Part shown: positions 7,952-16,705 of the stretch, piece after piece
Layout: every line of letters begins with the position of its first letter
Numbering within the stretch: position 1 is the stretch's first letter
Source of the DNA: Tidjanibacter sp.
GTDB lineage: Bacteria > Bacteroidota > Bacteroidia > Bacteroidales > Rikenellaceae
Length of the DNA stretch: 34,746 bases
Reading direction: 5' to 3'
NCBI GenBank assembly: GCA_017628305.1
Contig: JAGBZI010000095.1
Coordinates: 1 to 34,746, forward strand
Made by a program: the position numbers and the translations under genes
The notes under the pieces: model-generated
Told to the model about the DNA's origin: nothing
The model's database searches: none
What the model saw: the letters and a program-made list of their open reading frames with translations, nothing else

Positions 7952-8224
7952 ATGACTAAAGCAGATATCGTAAACAACATCGCCAAAGAGACCGGCGTTG
8001 AGAAAGTACTCGTACAGCAGGTTGTAGAGTCTTTCATGGAGAATGTAAAAGCTTCGCTCATCGAGAACGAGCCCGTTTACCTCCGTGGCTTCGGTAGCTT
8101 CATCATCAAGGAGCGCGCTCAGAAGGTTGCTCGCAACATCTCGAAAGGCACCACTATCACTATTCCCGCACACAACATCCCCGCATTCAAGCCCGCAAAG
8201 AGCTTCGCTTGCAAGGTGAAATAA
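7952..8224 (+). CDS. HU-family DNA-binding protein
   Basis: 90 residues, the normal HU/IHF length. It has the N-terminal helical dimer part (TKADIVNNIAKETGVEKVLVQQVVESFMENVKASL), the conserved turn VYLRGFGSFIIKERAQKVARNI, and the DNA-binding beta arm with the proline that intercalates DNA (ITIPAHNIPAFKPAKSFACKVK; the family form is IPA...PAFKPGK). It bends and compacts DNA in the nucleoid. It has a strong upstream promoter and is followed by the tiny basic gene at 8293 and then RNase E/G. Confidence 0.97.
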   Translation: MTKADIVNNIAKETGVEKVLVQQVVESFMENVKASLIENEPVYLRGFGSFIIKERAQKVARNISKGTTITIPAHNIPAFKPAKSFACKVK

Positions 8225-8292
8225 TCCCCCTTTGGGATTCGGTGAGAGAACAGAATTTCATTAAAAAATAACCCTAAATCAATTTCAGAACT

Positions 8293-8388
8293 ATGCCTAA
8301 CGGTAAAAAAAGGAAAGGTCCCAAAATGGCGACCCACAAACGCAAAAAACGTTTGCGCAAAAATCGTCACAAACACAACAAGAAATAG
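8293..8388 (+). CDS. 31-residue basic protein, AURKAIP1/COX24 (bS22-like) type
   Basis: This short frame starts at ATG 8293 and ends TAG 8388. Its product begins MPNGKKRKGPKMATHKRKKR and continues LRKNRHKHNKK, so about half the residues are Lys or Arg. The spacing K-K-R-K-x-x-K-M-x-x-H-K-x-K-K-R-x-R-x-x-R matches the AURKAIP1/COX24 motif found in the mitochondrial small-subunit protein mS38 and in bacterial bS22, which lie on the small ribosomal subunit. It sits 68 bases after HU with no visible promoter between, and a terminator follows 30 bases later. Ribosome association is inference from the motif. Confidence 0.82.
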   Translation: MPNGKKRKGPKMATHKRKKRLRKNRHKHNKK

Positions 8389-8419
8389 GTTGTCGGTTTA
8401 CCTTCGATAGAAAAAATAG

Positions 8420-8458
8420 AGCTGAAAGCCTACTGCGGGTTTTTAGCTTTATTTTTTC
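8420..8458 (+). terminator. Terminator after HU / small basic protein
   Basis: Stem AGCTGAAAGCC (8420-8430) with GGGTTTTTAGCT (8437-8448, two G-T pairs), loop TACTGC, followed by TTATTTTTT. It ends the HU-bS22-like transcript. Confidence 0.75.
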
Positions 8459-8604
8459 ATGAAGGGCCATCCGTTAATTTGGCCATCGAGAGCCCCTTTG
8501 TAGGGTGGCGGTGGAGTGGGCGTGGGGGCACATGTGTCGCCTTGCCCTGCGGAGTGGGCCCTGCGGACTTCCTTCCTATTACAAGTAGGAACAGACACTA
8601 AAGT

Positions 8605-10155
8605 ATGAACAGAGAATTAATCATCAATGTCACCCCATCCGAGGTAACCATTGCGCTTGTTGAGGACAAGCAGCTTGTCGAGCTCGACAAGGAGAGTTGC
8701 AAGAGCGGATTTGCGGTGGGCGACATCTATTTGGGCAAGGTTCGCAAGATTATGCCCGGATTGAATGCCGCGTTCGTCAACATCGGCCACGAGAAGGATG
8801 CCTTCATCCACTATCTCGACCTCGGCCCCCAGTTCCCCATGCTTCACAAGCTTGTGGCGAACCTCTCGACGAAGAAGAAAAATGTGCGAATCGAGAGCCT
8901 TAGGCTCGACCAGCAGCCACTCGAGAAGAATGGCAAGCTTTCGACCCAGATTGCGGGTGGTCAGCCTATTATGGTGCAGATAGCCAAGGAGGCAATCTCC
9001 ACCAAAGGTCCGAGGCTCACCTCGGATATCTCTCTCGCAGGTCGCAATGTTGTACTGATTCCCTTTACCAACAAAATATCCATATCCCAGAAGATTCGCT
9101 CCAACGAGGAGAAGAAACGACTCAAGAAGATTTGCGACAAGGTATTGCCCAAGAACTACGGCGTGATTATCCGCACGGCCGCACAGGGCAAGAGTGATGT
9201 CGATATTGAGCAGGACATCCTGTCGCTCATCAAGAGGTGGGAGTCGGCCCTCGAGGGCATTAAGACGAAGGTGCCACCCGTGCAGCTGCTCAGCGAGATG
9301 AGCCGTGCCAACACCATTATTCGTGACTCGCTCAACTCTTCATTCAACGCCATCCATGTGAATGACGAGGCTATTTACGAGGAGATTAGGGAGTATATTA
9401 AGGTTATTGCACCCGAGAAACTGAAGATTGTCAAACTCTACAAGGGTTCGCAGCCCATCTTTGACAACTTCGATATTTCTCGTCAGATAAAATCGCTTTT
9501 TGCCAAATATGTGTCGCTCAAGAGGGGTGCCTACCTCATCATTGAGCACACCGAGGCTCTCCATGTTATCGATGTTAATAGTGGCAATCGTGCGAAGGTT
9601 GCCGACGATCAGGAGAGTACGGCTATGGATGTTAACCTCTCGGCTGCGGCCGAAATCGCCCGTCAGTTGCGCTTGCGCGATATGGGCGGTATTGTAATAA
9701 TCGACTTTATCGACCTACATAAGGCCGAGAACCGCCAGCGTCTTTATGAGGAGATGCAGAAACTCATGGCGGGCGACAAGGCCAAACATACGATTTTGCC
9801 CCTCACCAAATTTGGTCTGATGCAGATTACCCGTCAGAGGGTGCGCCCCGAGGCTATCAGCAAGGCTGAGGAGACATGCCCCACTTGTGGCGGCACGGGC
9901 AAAATTACCCCCTCGCTGCTGATTGATAAGCAGATGGAGAACCAGATTGCCTACTATGCAATCGAGAAACACATGAGGAGCCTCAGGATTGTGGTGAACC
10001 CCATTCTTGCGGCCTACCTCACCAAGGGGGGATTGTGGAGCATCCGCCGCAAGTGGCGTCGCCGCTACTTGTGCGACATCCGCCTGCTGGTGGACCAGTC
10101 GCTCGGTATGGTGGATTTCAAGTTTGTCGATAAAAGACGCCGAACACTCGCCTAA
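8605..10155 (+). CDS. rng: Ribonuclease E/G family endoribonuclease
   Basis: 516 residues, RNase G-like length without the long RNase E scaffold tail. An S1-type RNA-binding region covers about residues 30-120 (GDIYLGKVRKIMPGLNAAFVN, GHEKDAFIHYLDLGPQ). The catalytic core has the magnesium-binding aspartates in VIDVNSGN (D323) and VIIDFIDL (D367), and the zinc-link CPTCGGTGK lies near residues 424-432. The family cleaves single-stranded RNA at 5'-monophosphate ends for rRNA maturation and mRNA decay. The gene follows the HU unit after a terminator and 146 bases in which I cannot pick a convincing promoter. It is followed by mfd after 79 bases, probably co-transcribed. Confidence 0.96.
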   Translation: MNRELIINVTPSEVTIALVEDKQLVELDKESCKSGFAVGDIYLGKVRKIMPGLNAAFVNIGHEKDAFIHYLDLGPQFPMLHKLVANLSTKKKNVRIESLRLDQQPLEKNGKLSTQIAGGQPIMVQIAKEAISTKGPRLTSDISLAGRNVVLIPFTNKISISQKIRSNEEKKRLKKICDKVLPKNYGVIIRTAAQGKSDVDIEQDILSLIKRWESALEGIKTKVPPVQLLSEMSRANTIIRDSLNSSFNAIHVNDEAIYEEIREYIKVIAPEKLKIVKLYKGSQPIFDNFDISRQIKSLFAKYVSLKRGAYLIIEHTEALHVIDVNSGNRAKVADDQESTAMDVNLSAAAEIARQLRLRDMGGIVIIDFIDLHKAENRQRLYEEMQKLMAGDKAKHTILPLTKFGLMQITRQRVRPEAISKAEETCPTCGGTGKITPSLLIDKQMENQIAYYAIEKHMRSLRIVVNPILAAYLTKGGLWSIRRKWRRRYLCDIRLLVDQSLGMVDFKFVDKRRRTLA

Positions 10156-10234
10156 GGGCCTTGTGGCGGGGTCGAAGATGCCCGCCTGACGACGATGGTG
10201 GGTGTGTCGTAAAGAAAAACTCGCCAAAGAAAGG

Positions 10235-13200
10235 ATGAAAAAAGCGGAGCATAACTCCATCAGGGAGATTGTTCAGCGTGCTGCACGAACTGCCCCTTTG
10301 CGACAGCTCGTGGCACAGATTGAGAGCCGAACCGTGACAGAGATAACCTCTCTGGCAGGTTCGGCTTTTGCTCTTTACGCCTCTGTGGCGGCGGGGAAGG
10401 TTGCCGGTGTCCACCTCTTTGTGGCCCCCGATAGGGATGCGGCAGCATACCTTGCGAGCGATATGTATCAGCTCACCGACCCGGAGCGGGTGATGTTTCT
10501 CCCCTCGAGCTACAAGAGGTCTATTCGCTATGGCACCGAGGATGCCTCGAGCGTTGTGCAGCGCACGGCAGCTCTGGAGGCTATTCGCCACCATCGGGGT
10601 GGGGCTCTGATTGTCTGCACCTACCCCGAGGCGTTGGCCGAGACGGTGGTGTCGGAGGAGCGGGTTGAAGCAGCCTCTGTGGAGCTGTGGGTGGGCCAGA
10701 TGATGGCCATGGGCGACCTGCAACAGAGGGTGGAGGAGCTGGGCTTCGTGAGGGTCGATTTTGTCCACGAACCCGGACAGTACTCTATGAGGGGCGGTAT
10801 TTTTGATATTTTTTCCTACTCGGAGAATAAACCTTTTAGGGTCGATTTCTTTGGCGATGAGATAGATAGTTTGCGCCGTTTCGACCTCTCCTCGCAGCTC
10901 TCCACGGAGAGGGCCGAGAGGGTGAGGGTGGTGCCCAATCTGAAGAATTTTGAGGGCACTTCGAAGGTCTCTATTGCGGGCTATGTGGGCGAGGCAGTGT
11001 GGTGGATGATGGGTTTGGACCACACCCTTTCGAGGCTCGATGATGTGCGTCGCCGCCTGCTTTCGGAGAGCGACAACCCTGCCGAGGAGGTGCTGAGGGT
11101 CACCTCTGCCAAGGCCTTTTTGGCCGATACCGAGGGGGCTTCCATGGTGCTTGTGGGGGCGAGCAGCCGCAGGGAGGCTACCGAGCGCGTGGCCTTCAAT
11201 ACGGTGCCCCAAGCGGCTTTCAATAAGCAGTATGATTTGTTGGCCGACGACATCGAGGCGAGGGCCGAGCAGGGGTACACAACCTACCTCCTCTCGGAGA
11301 ACCGCACACAATTTGAGCGCCTCGAAAATGTGCTTGCCGCCACCCATCGCAAGGCGCATTTTGAGCCCATGAAGATGACCCTCCACGAGGGTTTCACGGA
11401 CCGCACGCTGAGGGTGAGCCTCTACACCGACCACCAGATTTTCGACCGCTACCATCGCTACGCCCTGCGAGGCGAGATAGACCGCCGCGAGAGCCTCACC
11501 ATTGCCGAGCTCAATCAGCTCAAGATGGGTGATTATGTGGTACATATCGACCACGGTGTGGGTCAGTTTGGCGGCCTTGTGCGCTCGGTGGAGAACGGCA
11601 AGGAGCAGGAGCAGGTGAAGATTGTCTACAAGGAGGGCGATGTGCTGTTGGTGAATGTCCATTCGCTCCATCGAATATCGCGCTACAAGAGCAAGGATAG
11701 CGATGCGCCACCCAAGATTTTCCGCCTCGGCTCGGGCCATTGGCAGAAGGTGAAGGAGGCCACAAAGAGGGCTGTGAAGGATATTGCCCGCGAGCTCATA
11801 AAGCTCTATGCCGAGAGAAAGGCGAGCGGCGGTTTTGCCTTCTCGCCCGACAGCTATCTGCAATTTGAGTTGGAGAGCTCGTTCCAGTGGGAGGAGACCC
11901 CCGACCAGCAGAAGGCCGTGGAGCTCATTAAGGCCGATATGGAGTCGAAGGAGCCGATGGATAGGCTGGTGTGTGGCGATGTGGGCTTTGGCAAGACGGA
12001 GGTGGCTGTGAGGGCCGCCTTCAAGGCTGCGTGCGACAGCAAACAGGTGGCTGTGCTTGTCCCCACGACCATCCTCGCACTCCAACACTACCGCACCTTT
12101 GCCGAGCGTACAAGGGGGCTCCCCGTGAGGGTCGACTACCTCTCGCGCACCCGCTCGACGAAAGAGGTGAAGGCTATCCTCAAAGAGCTCGAGGAGGGAC
12201 GAATAGATATTATTGTCGGCACCCATAAGTTGTTGGGCAAGGAGGTTAAGTTCAAGGATTTGGGACTGCTTATCATCGACGAGGAGCAGAAGTTCGGCGT
12301 GGCAGCCAAGGAGAAACTGCGACAGCTGAGCGTGAGTGTCGACACCTTGACGCTGACAGCCACCCCCATCCCCCGCACCCTGCAGTTTTCGCTCATGGGC
12401 GCAAGGGATTTGTCGGTCATTTCGACCCCACCTCCCAACCGCCAACCCATTGTTACAGAGAGCCATCTCTTCGATGATGCCATCATTCAGGAGGCTCTCG
12501 ATTTTGAGCTCGACAGGGGTGGTCAGGTCTATTTTCTCCACAACAGGGTGGAGGATATTGAGCGCATAGCAGCCCTTGTGCAGAGGTTGCGCCCCACAGC
12601 CAAGGTGGTTGTGGGACACGGCCAGATGGCTGCCACGGAGCTGGAGAAGATATTGATGGACTTCATCTACGGCGAGTATGATGTGCTGGTGGCCACGACC
12701 ATCATCGAGAACGGTATCGACATTCCCAATGCTAACACCATAATTATCAATAACGCCCATCGTTTTGGCCTCAGCGAACTGCATCAGCTGCGCGGCAGGG
12801 TGGGGCGTAGCGACCGCAAGAGCTACTGCTACCTGCTCTCTCCCCCCGATGAACTGCTCACGGGCGATGCGCGACGCAGGCTGCGTGCCATCGAGGAGTT
12901 CTCGGATCTCGGCTCGGGCTTCAACATCGCTATGCAGGACCTCGACATCCGTGGCGCGGGCAACCTGCTGGGTGCCGAGCAGAGCGGTTTTATCGCCGAT
13001 ATGGGCTTTGAGACCTACCAAAAAATCCTCTCGGAAGCCATCACAGAGTTGCGCACCGAGGGAGTTGAGGGTGTTGACGACTTGCTGGGCGAGGAGAGCG
13101 AACTCAGGGTGGAGGACGATGTGCGCTATGTTACCGACTGTCAGGTCGATACCGACCAAGCGGCACTGCTGCCCGATAGGTATGTGGGCGAGTCGGGCGA

Positions 13201-13594
13201 GAAACTGCGCCTCTATCGTCGTCTGGATGCCATTGTCGATGAGGGGGAGATGGAGCGCTTTGTGGCAGAGCTTGTGGACCGCTTCGGTAAGCTGCCGGCC
13301 CAAGCCGAGGCCTTGGTGGATGTCGTGAGGCTCCGCTGGAGGGGTGTGGCCCTCGGTATGGAGAGGGTGAAGGTGAAGAATGGGCTGATGCTCTGCTGGT
13401 TCCCTGCCGACGGCCGCAGTCGCTACTACAAGAGCCCCACCTTTGGTGGTATTCTGCGCTATATCGCCACCCGCGAGGCGCAATTTGTGCTCAAGCAGAA
13501 CAACAATAAGCTCCACCTTGTCGTTAGAAATGTGAACACCCTCAAGGAGGCATGCACCGCCCTCGATGCCATTAGCGACTCGTTTGGCAAGTAA
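10235..13594 (+). CDS. mfd: Transcription-repair coupling factor Mfd
   Basis: 1119 residues from ATG 10235; a GTG at 10202 in frame is less likely. Order of domains: UvrB-like N-terminal part (EPGQYSMRGGIFDIFS, FRVDFFGDEIDSLRRFD), CarD-like RNA-polymerase interaction domain (about residues 425-490, GDYVVHIDHGVGQFGGL), RecG-like translocase with Walker A GDVGFGKTE (about 581-589), DEEQ box (about 681), TATPIPRTL, motifs V-VI (TTIIENGIDIPNANT, LHQLRGRVGRSDRKSYCYL), and the C-terminal TRCF domain. Mfd pushes stalled RNA polymerase off lesions and recruits the UvrA/B repair enzymes. Length and motifs are all as usual for the family. Confidence 0.98.
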   Translation: MKKAEHNSIREIVQRAARTAPLRQLVAQIESRTVTEITSLAGSAFALYASVAAGKVAGVHLFVAPDRDAAAYLASDMYQLTDPERVMFLPSSYKRSIRYGTEDASSVVQRTAALEAIRHHRGGALIVCTYPEALAETVVSEERVEAASVELWVGQMMAMGDLQQRVEELGFVRVDFVHEPGQYSMRGGIFDIFSYSENKPFRVDFFGDEIDSLRRFDLSSQLSTERAERVRVVPNLKNFEGTSKVSIAGYVGEAVWWMMGLDHTLSRLDDVRRRLLSESDNPAEEVLRVTSAKAFLADTEGASMVLVGASSRREATERVAFNTVPQAAFNKQYDLLADDIEARAEQGYTTYLLSENRTQFERLENVLAATHRKAHFEPMKMTLHEGFTDRTLRVSLYTDHQIFDRYHRYALRGEIDRRESLTIAELNQLKMGDYVVHIDHGVGQFGGLVRSVENGKEQEQVKIVYKEGDVLLVNVHSLHRISRYKSKDSDAPPKIFRLGSGHWQKVKEATKRAVKDIARELIKLYAERKASGGFAFSPDSYLQFELESSFQWEETPDQQKAVELIKADMESKEPMDRLVCGDVGFGKTEVAVRAAFKAACDSKQVAVLVPTTILALQHYRTFAERTRGLPVRVDYLSRTRSTKEVKAILKELEEGRIDIIVGTHKLLGKEVKFKDLGLLIIDEEQKFGVAAKEKLRQLSVSVDTLTLTATPIPRTLQFSLMGARDLSVISTPPPNRQPIVTESHLFDDAIIQEALDFELDRGGQVYFLHNRVEDIERIAALVQRLRPTAKVVVGHGQMAATELEKILMDFIYGEYDVLVATTIIENGIDIPNANTIIINNAHRFGLSELHQLRGRVGRSDRKSYCYLLSPPDELLTGDARRRLRAIEEFSDLGSGFNIAMQDLDIRGAGNLLGAEQSGFIADMGFETYQKILSEAITELRTEGVEGVDDLLGEESELRVEDDVRYVTDCQVDTDQAALLPDRYVGESGEKLRLYRRLDAIVDEGEMERFVAELVDRFGKLPAQAEALVDVVRLRWRGVALGMERVKVKNGLMLCWFPADGRSRYYKSPTFGGILRYIATREAQFVLKQNNNKLHLVVRNVNTLKEACTALDAISDSFGK

Positions 13595-13619
13595 AACAGA
13601 GTGGAAAAAGGGGGCGTTG

Positions 13620-13650
13620 AGGGGATGATGCCGAGGTAAAATCCCCTTTT
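13620..13650 (+). terminator. Possible terminator after mfd
   Basis: AGGGGAT (13620-13626) pairs with ATCCCCT (13641-13647) across a 14-base loop and is followed by a short TTT run. It is a weak but well-placed terminator, just before the next promoter. Confidence 0.5.
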
Positions 13651-13684
13651 GTGGCCAAAAATGATAGTCGAGAGGCAAAAAAAC

Positions 13685-13715
13685 TTTGAAAAGAGAATTT
13701 TATATACGATATTTG
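13685..13715 (+). promoter_or_regulatory. Promoter of the envelope block
   Basis: TTTG (13685-13688) followed after 19 bases by GATATTTG (13708-13715), which fits TAnnTTTG except for its first base. The start codon lies 57 bases further on. It would drive the outer-membrane protein and possibly the genes after it. Confidence 0.6.
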
Positions 13716-13771
13716 CGGGTTGTATAGACTATGTCTATAAGGGACCGAAAGGACAAGTCAGAAAAGAGCAA

Positions 13772-15082
13772 ATGAATTTGAAGAGCAAAATAGCAGTGGT
13801 GGCAATGGCACTGACCATTGTGGCGGGTTTCTCGAAGGCCTCGGCACAGGGCAGCAGCCTCAATGCCTACTCCCCCTACACTTTCTACGGCATAGGCGAC
13901 ATCCGCTCGCAGGGTATCGCCGTTACGCGTGCCATGGGCGGCGCCTCCATAGGCTTCCGCAACTACCTCTATGTGAACACTCTCAACCCGGCATCGTACA
14001 GCTCGGTGAGGGGCAACTCGTTCCTCTCCAACTTCGATATGGAGGGCCAGAACTTCTATGCCCGCACCAGCGACGCCAAAACCTCCTACAACACCTTCAA
14101 TGTGAGGGATATTGCCATGTCGTTCCCCCTGATTAAGGGCATGGGTGTGGGCATCAGCGTCACCCCCTACAGCTCAGTGGGCTACGATGTGAACTTCTAC
14201 GACCAGAGCCCCGATGTGTTGGGTGATGTGGGTCAGGTGTTCTACTCCTATGCCGGCTCGGGTGATGTCACCCAATTCAAGGCGGGCGTGGGCTATGAGT
14301 TGTTCAAGAACTTCTCGGTGGGTGCCGACCTCATCTACTACCACGGTAAGATTGTGCGCACCTTCAGCGCCGAGCCTACAACCATCACAGGTAGCGGTGG
14401 CTACTACTCGTTGATGGGCACCTCGGATGAGTATGTCAACAGTTTCTTCGGCACACTCGGCATGCAGTGGACCCCCGTGGCCAAGAGCGATAAGGTGCTC
14501 ACTGTGGGCGCCACTTGGCAGATTGGTGGCAGGATGAACAATCAGGTGGTGGAGAGTATGCCCCTGAATAGCACCCTGCTCCCCGGGGAGGATGTTATCA
14601 ACAGGGAGTATGTGTCGGGCCTCCAGATGCCCAATGTGGTGTCGGCCGGCTTCTATTACCACACAGATAAGTACAGCTTTGGCGCCGACTATGAGTGGGC
14701 CGATTGGGGTACCCGCAATAAGGCAGACCAGAGCGATGTTCTCTCCTTCCGCAACACCAATGCCGTGCGTCTGGGTGGTCAGTACACCCCCAATCGTGGC
14801 GATGTGCGCAACGCCTTCAACCGCTTCACCTACCGTGCGGGTATTCGCTGGAGTCAGGGTTATGTGGTGCTCCACGACCGCCCAATCAGCGATGTTGCAC
14901 TCACAATGGGTGTGGGCATCCCCCTGAGGATGACGGGCCTCTCGAATGTCAACCTCGGCTTGGAGCTGGGGCAGAGGGGTACCACCAAGGCGGGCCTGTC
15001 GAGGGAGAACTACCTGAAGTTCACCGTGGGCTTCAGCCTCTTTGGCGAGGACTACTGGTTTGTGAAGGTCAAGTATGACTAA
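13772..15082 (+). CDS. Outer-membrane beta-barrel protein (FadL/PorV-like shape)
   Basis: 436 residues from ATG 13772, which gives the signal peptide MNLKSKIAVVAMALTIVAGF...ASA|QGSSL; the frame is open 41 codons upstream but that part lies over the promoter. The mature protein begins NAYSPYTFYGIGDIRSQG and continues with AMGGASIGFRNYLYVNTLNPASYSS, a pattern common at the start of FadL/PorV-like barrels, followed by alternating Gly/aromatic strands and an ending KFTVGFSLFGEDYWFVKVKYD with a terminal strand. Probably an outer-membrane channel or scaffold; substrate unknown. It heads the OMP-TPR-LptC-CorC-PpiD block that recurs in Bacteroidales. Confidence 0.82.
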   Translation: MNLKSKIAVVAMALTIVAGFSKASAQGSSLNAYSPYTFYGIGDIRSQGIAVTRAMGGASIGFRNYLYVNTLNPASYSSVRGNSFLSNFDMEGQNFYARTSDAKTSYNTFNVRDIAMSFPLIKGMGVGISVTPYSSVGYDVNFYDQSPDVLGDVGQVFYSYAGSGDVTQFKAGVGYELFKNFSVGADLIYYHGKIVRTFSAEPTTITGSGGYYSLMGTSDEYVNSFFGTLGMQWTPVAKSDKVLTVGATWQIGGRMNNQVVESMPLNSTLLPGEDVINREYVSGLQMPNVVSAGFYYHTDKYSFGADYEWADWGTRNKADQSDVLSFRNTNAVRLGGQYTPNRGDVRNAFNRFTYRAGIRWSQGYVVLHDRPISDVALTMGVGIPLRMTGLSNVNLGLELGQRGTTKAGLSRENYLKFTVGFSLFGEDYWFVKVKYD

Positions 15083-15148
15083 TCGGAATGTGAGCGAAAA
15101 CAGAGAAAGACTACTATATTAATTACAAACAAAGAATACCTAATACCA

Positions 15149-16705
15149 ATGAAAAGAATCGTTATCAAATCGATGGTTGTGCTCTCGCTCGTAATGGCAG
15201 GCACCATGAACACCACTCCCGTGGTTGCACAGACTACCGACACCCAGCAGGTGGAGGAGACCCCCGCACAGCGCAAGGCTCGCGAGAAAGCAGAGAAGGC
15301 CGCTGCTAAGGCTGCCGAGAAGGCTCGCAAAGAGGCTGAGAAGGCCGAGAGGGCTCGCAAGGCTGAGGAGGAGAAGATTGCAAAGATTATCGCTGCACAG
15401 AGGGCCGCAGCTGCCAAGAATGGCGAGGTTCAGGAGCAGGCTCCTGCCACCACCTACGGTCCCGAGTGGGGTGAGAATGCCAGCGCAGCCGAGAGGGAGG
15501 AGAATGTTCGCATGTTCAACTTCTTCAACGACGCCTACAACAACAAGGATTACGACAAGGCTCTGGAGTATATGTACACCCTTATCAACAACTGCCCCAA
15601 GGCTCGTAGTAGCGTCTATGCAAGCGGCTCGAACATCTACCGCAACAAGATTGCCCGCTCGAGGAGTCTCGAGGAGAAGGCAGTGTATATCGATTCGCTG
15701 ATGAAGGTTTACGACTACCGTTTGGCTGCTTTCGCCGACGATAAGGAGTATGGCGAGGTGTACATCCTGAAGAATAAGGCCAAAGATTACTACAAATATC
15801 GCTCGGAGGATAAGCAGGGTATGTTGCAGCTCTTCCGTAGGGCCATCGAGATTGACCCCGAGATTGACCCCATGTTCATTAACCAGTACTTCCAGGTGCT
15901 TGTTGATGAGTATAAGAATCTGAATGTGGAGACCGACCACTTCATGGCCGAGTATGAGTTTATGGCTGCCAAGATGGATAGCGTTACCGATCCCGAGGCA
16001 AAGACCACCTTCGACGCTCTGCTGATTGCTTCGGAGGCAGCCGACTGCGAGACCTTGGAGAAGGTATTCTCGGAGCGTCTGGCTAAGGACCCCGACGACA
16101 TGGTTCAGGTGGAGAGGGCATTCAACCTGCTGGCTCGCCAGAACTGCCAGAGCGAGTTCTTCCTGCAGGTGGGCGAGAAGCTCTACGCTGCCGAGCCCAA
16201 AACCTCCATTGCACAGCTGCTGAGCCGCACATTCGAGGCTAACAAGAACTACGACAAGGCTTTGGAGTACCTCCGTGCAGCAGTGGAGATTGAGAGCGAT
16301 CCTATGCTCAAATCGGCTCTCTGTGTGCAGATTGCAGGTACCGAGCTTGAGGCCGGCGCTGCTCGCGAGGCTGCAAACTATGCAAAGCAGGCTATTGAGT
16401 TCAACCCCGAGAATGGTTCGGCATACATCTGCCTTGCACAGGCTTACATTGATGGCGCAAATGGTTGCGACGAGTTTGGCAAACAGACCGTGTTCTGGCT
16501 GGCATACGACATCGTAACCAAGGCTCGCGGCTTCTTCGAGGGCAACGAGGCTCAGCAGGAGCTCTGCTCGTCGCTGATGGCTACCTACCGCAACTACTTC
16601 CCCAAACAGACCGACTGCTTCTTCCGCGGTCTGCAGGAGGGCGACAACTACAACATCAGCTGCGGTTGGGTTTCGGGTACCACCACTGTTAGGCCCGCAA
16701 AATAG
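15149..16705 (+). CDS. Periplasmic TPR protein with Ala/Lys/Glu-rich N-terminal helix
   Basis: 518 residues. Signal peptide MKRIVIKSMVVLSLVMAGTM...VVA|QTTDT. Residues about 40-95 form a charged, alanine-rich stretch (REKAEKAAAKAAEKARKEAE and on) likely to be a long helix or coiled coil, as in TolA-type linkers. From about residue 115 there are TPR-like helix pairs (NDAYNNKDYDKALEYMYTLINNCP, LLSRTFEANKNYDKALEYLRAAVEI, AAREAANYAKQAIEFNPENGSAYICLAQAYIDGA). TPR proteins act as protein-binding scaffolds; here the neighbourhood points to outer-membrane or LPS assembly, but the partner is unknown. Its stop overlaps the lptC start by one base. Confidence 0.88.
   Translation: MKRIVIKSMVVLSLVMAGTMNTTPVVAQTTDTQQVEETPAQRKAREKAEKAAAKAAEKARKEAEKAERARKAEEEKIAKIIAAQRAAAAKNGEVQEQAPATTYGPEWGENASAAEREENVRMFNFFNDAYNNKDYDKALEYMYTLINNCPKARSSVYASGSNIYRNKIARSRSLEEKAVYIDSLMKVYDYRLAAFADDKEYGEVYILKNKAKDYYKYRSEDKQGMLQLFRRAIEIDPEIDPMFINQYFQVLVDEYKNLNVETDHFMAEYEFMAAKMDSVTDPEAKTTFDALLIASEAADCETLEKVFSERLAKDPDDMVQVERAFNLLARQNCQSEFFLQVGEKLYAAEPKTSIAQLLSRTFEANKNYDKALEYLRAAVEIESDPMLKSALCVQIAGTELEAGAAREAANYAKQAIEFNPENGSAYICLAQAYIDGANGCDEFGKQTVFWLAYDIVTKARGFFEGNEAQQELCSSLMATYRNYFPKQTDCFFRGLQEGDNYNISCGWVSGTTTVRPAK

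Noticed and set aside
8459..8604. Promoter for the RNase E/G gene
   Set aside because: Only weak matches (TTAATTTG at 8474) without a suitable TTG; not enough to annotate.
10118..13678. 1186-residue minus-strand open frame over mfd
   Set aside because: Exact shadow of mfd. The sense gene avoids the codons (TTA, CTA, TCA) that would put stops in this antisense frame. The product is a His/Leu-rich string with no domain.
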